Shown: positions 55,816-64,000 of the stretch, one piece after another
Position numbering within the stretch: the first letter of the stretch is position 1
Layout of the letters: every line of letters begins with the position of its first letter
Assembly (NCBI GenBank): GCA_016630905.1
Contig: WBMQ01000006.1
Span: forward strand, 1,612,001-1,676,000
Length of the DNA: 64,000 nucleotides
DNA from: Capillidium heterosporum
Lineage: Eukaryota > Entomophthoromycota > Entomophthoromycetes > Entomophthorales > Capillidiaceae
Reading direction: 5' to 3'
Made by a program: the position numbers and the translations under genes
The notes under the pieces: model-generated
What the model was told of the DNA's origin: nothing
The model's input: only the letters and a program-made list of their open reading frames with translations
Database searches by the model: none

Positions 55816-58800
55816 GAGGTAGAGGTGGCAGCAGCAAGAACAGCGAACAAGTAGAGTGTACACCTTCGGTGTACACTAAGAGGTGGCAGCAGCAAGAACA
55901 GCGAACAAGTAGAGTGTACACCTTCGGTGTACACTAAGAGGTAGAGGTGGCAGCAGCAAGAACAGCGAACAAGTAGAGTGTACACCTTCGGTGTACACTA
56001 AGAGGTAGAGGTGGCAGCAGCAAGAACAGCGAACAAGTAGAGTGTACACCTTCGGTGTACACTAAGAGGTGGCAGCAGCAAGAACAGCGAACAAGTAGAG
56101 TGTACACCTTCGGTGTACACTAAGAGGTGGCAGCAGCAAGAACAGCGAACAAGTAGAGTGTACACCTTCGGTGTACACTAAGAGGTGGCAGCAGCAAGAA
56201 CAGCGAACAAGTAGAGTGTACACCTTCGGTGTACACTAAGAGGTAGAGGTGGCAGCAGCAAGAACAGCGAACAAGTAGAGTGTACACCTTCGGTGTACAC
56301 TAAGAGGTGGCAGCAGCAAGAACAGCGAACAAGTAGAGTGTACACCTTCGGTGTACACTAAGAGGTAGAGGTGGCAGCAGCAAGAACAGCGAACAAGTAG
56401 AGTGTACACCTTCGGTGTACACTAAGAGGTGGCAGCAGCAAGAACAGCGAACAAGTAGAGTGTACACCTTCGGTGTACACTAAGAGGTGGCAGCAGCAAG
56501 AACAGCGAACAAGTAGAGTGTACACCTTCGGTGTACACTAAGAGGTAGAGGTGGCAGCAGCAAGAACAGCGAACAAGTAGAGTGTACACCTTCGGTGTAC
56601 ACTAAGAGGTAGAGGTGGCAGCAGCAAGAACAGCGAACAAGTAGAGTGTACACCTTCGGTGTACACTAAGAGGTAGAGGTGGCAGCAGCAAGAACAGCGA
56701 ACAAGTAGAGTGTACACCTTCGGTGTACACTAAGAGGTGGCAGCAGCAAGAACAGCGAACAAGTAGAGTGTACACCTTCGGTGTACACTAAGAGGTAGAG
56801 GTGGCAGCAGCAAGAACAGCGAACAAGTAGAGTGTACACCTTCGGTGTACACTAAGAGGTGGCAGCAGCAAGAACAGCGAACAAGTAGAGTGTACACCTT
56901 CGGTGTACACTAAGAGGTGGCAGCAGCAAGAACAGCGAACAAGTAGAGTGTACACCTTCGGTGTACACTAAGAGGTACAAGAGCAAGAACAGCGAACAAG
57001 TAGAGTGTACACCTTCGGTGTACACTAAGAGGTGGCAGCAGCAAGAACAGCGAACAAGTAGAGTGTACACCTTCGGTGTACACTAAGAGGTAGAGGTGGC
57101 AGCAGCAAGAACAGCGAACAAGTAGAGTGTACACCTTCGGTGTACACTAAGAGGTAGAGGTGGCAGCAGCAAGAACAGCGAACAAGTAGAGTGTACACCT
57201 TCGGTGTACACTAAGAGGTAGAGGTGGCAGCAGCAAGAACAGCGAACAAGTAGAGTGTACACCTTCGGTGTACACTAAGAGGTAGAGGTGGCAGCAGCAA
57301 GAACAGCGAACAAGTAGAGTGTACACCTTCGGTGTACACTAAGAGGTAGAGGTGGCAGCAGCAAGAACAGCGAACAAGTAGAGTGTACACCTTCGGTGTA
57401 CACTAAGAGGTAGAGGTGGCAGCAGCAAGAACAGCGAACAAGTAGAGTGTACACCTTCGGTGTACACTAAGAGGTAGAGGTGGCAGCAGCAAGAACAGCG
57501 AACAAGTAGAGTGTACACCTTCGGTGTACACTAAGAGGTACAAGAGCAAGAACAGCGAACAAGTAGAGTGTACACCTTCGGTGTACACTAAGAGGTAGAG
57601 GTGGCAGCAGCAAGAACAGCGAACAAGTAGAGTGTACACCTTCGGTGTACACTAAGAGGTAGAGGTGGCAGCAGCAAGAACAGCGAACAAGTAGAGTGTA
57701 CACCTTCGGTGTACACTAAGAGGTAGAGGTGGCAGCAGCAAGAACAGCGAACAAGTAGAGTGTACACCTTCGGTGTACACTAAGAGGTAGAGGTGGCAGC
57801 AGCAAGAACAGCGAACAAGTAGAGTGTACACCTTCGGTGTACACTAAGAGGTAGAGGTGGCAGCAGCAAGAACAGCGAACAAGTAGAGTGTACACCTTCG
57901 GTGTACACTAAGAGGTAGAGGTGGCAGCAGCAAGAACAGCGAACAAGTAGAGTGTACACCTTCGGTGTACACTAAGAGGTGGCAGCAGCAAGAACAGCGA
58001 ACAAGTAGAGTGTACACCTTCGGTGTACACTAAGAGGTACAAGAGCAAGAACAGCGAACAAGTAGAGTGTACACCTTCGGTGTACACTAAGAGGTGGCAG
58101 CAGCAAGAACAGCGAACAAGTAGAGTGTACACCTTCGGTGTACACTAAGAGGTAGAGGTGGCAGCAGCAAGAACAGCGAACAAGTAGAGTGTACACCTTC
58201 GGTGTACACTAAGAGGTAGAGGTGGCAGCAGCAAGAACAGCGAACAAGTAGAGTGTACACCTTCGGTGTACACTAAGAGGTACAAGAGCAAGAACAGCGA
58301 ACAAGTAGAGTGTACACCTTCGGTGTACACTAAGAGGTGGCAGCAGCAAGAACAGCGAACAAGTAGAGTGTACACCTTCGGTGTACACTAAGAGGTAGAG
58401 GTGGCAGCAGCAAGAACAGCGAACAAGTAGAGTGTACACCTTCGGTGTACACTAAGAGGTAGAGGTGGCAGCAGCAAGAACAGCGAACAAGTAGAGTGTA
58501 CACCTTCGGTGTACACTAAGAGGTAGAGGTGGCAGCAGCAAGAACAGCGAACAAGTAGAGTGTACACCTTCGGTGTACACTAAGAGGTAGAGGTGGCAGC
58601 AGCAAGAACAGCGAACAAGTAGAGTGTACACCTTCGGTGTACACTAAGAGGTACAAGAGCAAGAACAGCGAACAAGTAGAGTGTACACCTTCGGTGTACA
58701 CTAAGAGGTAGAGGTGGCAGCAGCAAGAACAGCGAACAAGTAGAGTGTACACCTTCGGTGTACACTAAGAGGTAGAGGTGGCAGCAGCAAGAACAGCGAA

Positions 58801-61800
58801 CAAGTAGAGTGTACACCTTCGGTGTACACTAAGAGGTAGAGGTGGCAGCAGCAAGAACAGCGAACAAGTAGAGTGTACACCTTCGGTGTACACTAAGAGG
58901 TACAAGAGCAAGAACAGCGAACAAGTAGAGTGTACACCTTCGGTGTACACTAAGAGGTAGAGGTGGCAGCAGCAAGAACAGCGAACAAGTAGAGTGTACA
59001 CCTTCGGTGTACACTAAGAGGTACAAGAGCAAGAACAGCGAACAAGTAGAGTGTACACCTTCGGTGTACACTAAGAGGTAGAGGTGGCAGCAGCAAGAAC
59101 AGCGAACAAGTAGAGTGTACACCTTCGGTGTACACTAAGAGGTAGAGGTGGCAGCAGCAAGAACAGCGAACAAGTAGAGTGTACACCTTCGGTGTACACT
59201 AAGAGGTAGAGGTGGCAGCAGCAAGAACAGCGAACAAGTAGAGTGTACACCTTCGGTGTACACTAAGAGGTACAAGAGCAAGAACAGCGAACAAGTAGAG
59301 TGTACACCTTCGGTGTACACTAAGAGGTAGAGGTGGCAGCAGCAAGAACAGCGAACAAGTAGAGTGTACACCTTCGGTGTACACTAAGAGGTAGAGGTGG
59401 CAGCAGCAAGAACAGCGAACAAGTAGAGTGTACACCTTCGGTGTACACTAAGAGGTAGAGGTGGCAGCAGCAAGAACAGCGAACAAGTAGAGTGTACACC
59501 TTCGGTGTACACTAAGAGGTAGAGGTGGCAGCAGCAAGAACAGCGAACAAGTAGAGTGTACACCTTCGGTGTACACTAAGAGGTAGAGGTGGCAGCAGCA
59601 AGAACAGCGAACAAGTAGAGTGTACACCTTCGGTGTACACTAAGAGGTAGAGGTGGCAGCAGCAAGAACAGCGAACAAGTAGAGTGTACACCTTCGGTGT
59701 ACACTAAGAGGTAGAGGTGGCAGCAGCAAGAACAGCGAACAAGTAGAGTGTACACCTTCGGTGTACACTAAGAGGTAGAGGTGGCAGCAGCAAGAACAGC
59801 GAACAAGTAGAGTGTACACCTTCGGTGTACACTAAGAGGTAGAGGTGGCAGCAGCAAGAACAGCGAACAAGTAGAGTGTACACCTTCGGTGTACACTAAG
59901 AGGTAGAGGTGGCAGCAGCAAGAACAGCGAACAAGTAGAGTGTACACCTTCGGTGTACACTAAGAGGTAGAGGTGGCAGCAGCAAGAACAGCGAACAAGT
60001 AGAGTGTACACCTTCGGTGTACACTAAGAGGTAGAGGTGGCAGCAGCAAGAACAGCGAACAAGTAGAGTGTACACCTTCGGTGTACACTAAGAGGTAGAG
60101 GTGGCAGCAGCAAGAACAGCGAACAAGTAGAGTGTACACCTTCGGTGTACACTAAGAGGTAGAGGTGGCAGCAGCAAGAACAGCGAACAAGTAGAGTGTA
60201 CACCTTCGGTGTACACTAAGAGGTAGAGGTGGCAGCAGCAAGAACAGCGAACAAGTAGAGTGTACACCTTCGGTGTACACTAAGAGGTGGCAGCAGCAAG
60301 AACAGCGAACAAGTAGAGTGTACACCTTCGGTGTACACTAAGAGGTACAAGAGCAAGAACAGCGAACAAGTAGAGTGTACACCTTCGGTGTACACTAAGA
60401 GGTAGAGGTGGCAGCAGCAAGAACAGCGAACAAGTAGAGTGTACACCTTCGGTGTACACTAAGAGGTAGAGGTGGCAGCAGCAAGAACAGCGAACAAGTA
60501 GAGTGTACACCTTCGGTGTACACTAAGAGGTGGCAGCAGCAAGAACAGCGAACAAGTAGAGTGTACACCTTCGGTGTACACTAAGAGGTAGAGGTGGCAG
60601 CAGCAAGAACAGCGAACAAGTAGAGTGTACACCTTCGGTGTACACTAAGAGGTAGAGGTGGCAGCAGCAAGAACAGCGAACAAGTAGAGTGTACACCTTC
60701 GGTGTACACTAAGAGGTAGAGGTGGCAGCAGCAAGAACAGCGAACAAGTAGAGTGTACACCTTCGGTGTACACTAAGAGGTGGCAGCAGCAAGAACAGCG
60801 AACAAGTAGAGTGTACACCTTCGGTGTACACTAAGAGGTAGAGGTGGCAGCAGCAAGAACAGCGAACAAGTAGAGTGTACACCTTCGGTGTACACTAAGA
60901 GGTAGAGGTGGCAGCAGCAAGAACAGCGAACAAGTAGAGTGTACACCTTCGGTGTACACTAAGAGGTAGAGGTGGCAGCAGCAAGAACAGCGAACAAGTA
61001 GAGTGTACACCTTCGGTGTACACTAAGAGGTAGAGGTGGCAGCAGCAAGAACAGCGAACAAGTAGAGTGTACACCTTCGGTGTACACTAAGAGGTGGCAG
61101 CAGCAAGAACAGCGAACAAGTAGAGTGTACACCTTCGGTGTACACTAAGAGGTAGAGGTGGCAGCAGCAAGAACAGCGAACAAGTAGAGTGTACACCTTC
61201 GGTGTACACTAAGAGGTAGAGGTGGCAGCAGCAAGAACAGCGAACAAGTAGAGTGTACACCTTCGGTGTACACTAAGAGGTAGAGGTGGCAGCAGCAAGA
61301 ACAGCGAACAAGTAGAGTGTACACCTTCGGTGTACACTAAGAGGTAGAGGTGGCAGCAGCAAGAACAGCGAACAAGTAGAGTGTACACCTTCGGTGTACA
61401 CTAAGAGGTAGAGGTGGCAGCAGCAAGAACAGCGAACAAGTAGAGTGTACACCTTCGGTGTACACTAAGAGGTGGCAGCAGCAAGAACAGCGAACAAGTA
61501 GAGTGTACACCTTCGGTGTACACTAAGAGGTAGAGGTGGCAGCAGCAAGAACAGCGAACAAGTAGAGTGTACACCTTCGGTGTACACTAAGAGGTGGCAG
61601 CAGCAAGAACAGCGAACAAGTAGAGTGTACACCTTCGGTGTACACTAAGAGGTAGAGGTGGCAGCAGCAAGAACAGCGAACAAGTAGAGTGTACACCTTC
61701 GGTGTACACTAAGAGGTAGAGGTGGCAGCAGCAAGAACAGCGAACAAGTAGAGTGTACACCTTCGGTGTACACTAAGAGGTGGCAGCAGCAAGAACAGCG

Positions 61801-64000
61801 AACAAGTAGAGTGTACACCTTCGGTGTACACTAAGAGGTAGAGGTGGCAGCAGCAAGAACAGCGAACAAGTAGAGTGTACACCTTCGGTGTACACTAAGA
61901 GGTAGAGGTGGCAGCAGCAAGAACAGCGAACAAGTAGAGTGTACACCTTCGGTGTACACTAAGAGGTAGAGGTGGCAGCAGCAAGAACAGCGAACAAGTA
62001 GAGTGTACACCTTCGGTGTACACTAAGAGGTGGCAGCAGCAAGAACAGCGAACAAGTAGAGTGTACACCTTCGGTGTACACTAAGAGGTAGAGGTGGCAG
62101 CAGCAAGAACAGCGAACAAGTAGAGTGTACACCTTCGGTGTACACTAAGAGGTGGCAGCAGCAAGAACAGCGAACAAGTAGAGTGTACACCTTCGGTGTA
62201 CACTAAGAGGTAGAGGTGGCAGCAGCAAGAACAGCGAACAAGTAGAGTGTACACCTTCGGTGTACACTAAGAGGTAGAGGTGGCAGCAGCAAGAACAGCG
62301 AACAAGTAGAGTGTACACCTTCGGTGTACACTAAGAGGTAGAGGTGGCAGCAGCAAGAACAGCGAACAAGTAGAGTGTACACCTTCGGTGTACACTAAGA
62401 GGTAGAGGTGGCAGCAGCAAGAACAGCGAACAAGTAGAGTGTACACCTTCGGTGTACACTAAGAGGTAGAGGTGGCAGCAGCAAGAACAGCGAACAAGTA
62501 GAGTGTACACCTTCGGTGTACACTAAGAGGTAGAGGTGGCAGCAGCAAGAACAGCGAACAAGTAGAGTGTACACCTTCGGTGTACACTAAGAGGTAGAGG
62601 TGGCAGCAGCAAGAACAGCGAACAAGTAGAGTGTACACCTTCGGTGTACACTAAGAGGTAGAGGTGGCAGCAGCAAGAACAGCGAACAAGTAGAGTGTAC
62701 ACCTTCGGTGTACACTAAGAGGTAGAGGTGGCAGCAGCAAGAACAGCGAACAAGTAGAGTGTACACCTTCGGTGTACACTAAGAGGTAGAGGTGGCAGCA
62801 GCAAGAACAGCGAACAAGTAGAGTGTACACCTTCGGTGTACACTAAGAGGTAGAGGTGGCAGCAGCAAGAACAGCGAACAAGTAGAGTGTACACCTTCGG
62901 TGTACACTAAGAGGTAGAGGTGGCAGCAGCAAGAACAGCGAACAAGTAGAGTGTACACCTTCGGTGTACACTAAGAGGTAGAGGTGGCAGCAGCAAGAAC
63001 AGCGAACAAGTAGAGTGTACACCTTCGGTGTACACTAAGAGGTAGAGGTGGCAGCAGCAAGAACAGCGAACAAGTAGAGTGTACACCTTCGGTGTACACT
63101 AAGAGGTAGAGGTGGCAGCAGCAAGAACAGCGAACAAGTAGAGTGTACACCTTCGGTGTACACTAAGAGGTAGAGGTGGCAGCAGCAAGAACAGCGAACA
63201 AGTAGAGTGTACACCTTCGGTGTACACTAAGAGGTAGAGGTGGCAGCAGCAAGAACAGCGAACAAGTAGAGTGTACACCTTCGGTGTACACTAAGAGGTA
63301 GAGGTGGCAGCAGCAAGAACAGCGAACAAGTAGAGTGTACACCTTCGGTGTACACTAAGAGGTAGAGGTGGCAGCAGCAAGAACAGCGAACAAGTAGAGT
63401 GTACACCTTCGGTGTACACTAAGAGGTAGAGGTGGCAGCAGCAAGAACAGCGAACAAGTAGAGTGTACACCTTCGGTGTACACTAAGAGGTAGAGGTGGC
63501 AGCAGCAAGAACAGCGAACAAGTAGAGTGTACACCTTCGGTGTACACTAAGAGGTAGAGGTGGCAGCAGCAAGAACAGCGAACAAGTAGAGTGTACACCT
63601 TCGGTGTACACTAAGAGGTAGAGGTGGCAGCAGCAAGAACAGCGAACAAGTAGAGTGTACACCTTCGGTGTACACTAAGAGGTAGAGGTGGCAGCAGCAA
63701 GAACAGCGAACAAGTAGAGTGTACACCTTCGGTGTACACTAAGAGGTAGAGGTGGCAGCAGCAAGAACAGCGAACAAGTAGAGTGTACACCTTCGGTGTA
63801 CACTAAGAGGTAGAGGTGGCAGCAGCAAGAACAGCGAACAAGTAGAGTGTACACCTTCGGTGTACACTAAGAGGTAGAGGTGGCAGCAGCAAGAACAGCG
63901 AACAAGTAGAGTGTACACCTTCGGTGTACACTAAGAGGTAGAGGTGGCAGCAGCAAGAACAGCGAACAAGTAGAGTGTACACCTTCGGTGTACACTAAGA
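55816..64000 (+). repeat. Satellite zone 2: 64-bp units with 58- and 57-bp variants
   Basis: Roughly 130 units to the window edge, so the true array is longer. Each unit has a 10-bp inverted repeat (AGTGTACACC and its complement) around TTC, then TAAGAGGTAGAGGTGGCAGC and AGCAAGAACAGCGAACAAGT. The 58-bp variant lacks one AGAGGT. Nine 57-bp units, found only between ~56975 and ~60345, have GTACAAGAGC in place of the GGTAGAGGTGGCAGCAGC part. After the last 58-bp unit (~62150) all units are 64 bp. Open frames through the array are by-products of the repeat. Confidence 0.97.

Noticed and set aside
56852-60510. Many overlapping open frames of 72-97 codons on the minus strand (MYTLLVRCSCCCHL...)
   Set aside because: They are translations of the 64/58/57-bp satellite; each differs only by which unit variants it crosses, and none has promoter, domain or unique sequence.
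55749-64000. CRISPR array
   Set aside because: Units are direct tandem repeats with no unique spacers, no cas genes, and a eukaryotic context.

Overview
This is eukaryotic DNA, almost certainly fungal. The genes carry very short spliceosomal introns (about 37-85 nt) with GTAAG-like donors, frequent CTAAC/CTAAT branch motifs and TAG/CAG acceptors. There are two Zn2Cys6 (C6 zinc cluster) regulators, a type almost confined to fungi, plus a secreted M28 leucine aminopeptidase, an Ecl1-like protein and fungal-type ZIP zinc transporters. Base composition is AT-rich outside genes. I cannot place the lineage below Fungi from sequence alone. No tRNA, rRNA, CRISPR or bacterial-style operon was seen.

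Layout. 0-5.2 kb: an unrecognised basic protein, a Zn2Cys6 regulator and a homeodomain protein. 7.1-15.3 kb: two divergently transcribed, nearly identical cytochrome P450 genes forming an inverted repeat around a 5-kb spacer that holds only broken reading frames. 15.9-24.6 kb: an asteroid/XPG-like protein, two decayed coding regions, UTP6 (ribosome biogenesis) and a secreted aminopeptidase. 24.6-28.5 kb: gene-poor, with two copies of a small inverted-terminal-repeat element and more broken frames. 28.5-33.3 kb: two convergent ZIP zinc transporter paralogues and an Ecl1-like zinc-binding protein. 34.1-48.9 kb: a dense housekeeping block with MTG1 (mitochondrial ribosome GTPase), a second Zn2Cys6 regulator, MTHFR, a GRASP Golgi protein, a RING protein divergent from PAM16/TIM16 (mitochondrial import motor), and a second homeodomain protein.

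49.9-53.8 kb is a very AT-rich block of nested, decayed LTR-like repeats; differences between copies are dominated by C/T and G/A transitions, as expected of repeat-directed mutation such as RIP. From 54.5 kb to the right edge (and beyond it) lies a satellite array whose unit contains a hairpin or palindrome built from GTGTACAC. It has three zones: a decayed AT-rich edge, a homogeneous 56-bp zone and a long 64/58/57-bp zone. This right side looks like heterochromatin (subtelomeric, pericentromeric or similar).

The housekeeping genes are not functionally linked to each other; their order is ordinary fungal gene order. Two local themes stand out: zinc handling at 28.5-33.3 kb, and the P450 pair with two transcription factor genes to its left. 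The most unusual features are the near-perfect identity of the P450 core against diverged edges (recent gene conversion or equivalent) and the tiered hairpin satellite.
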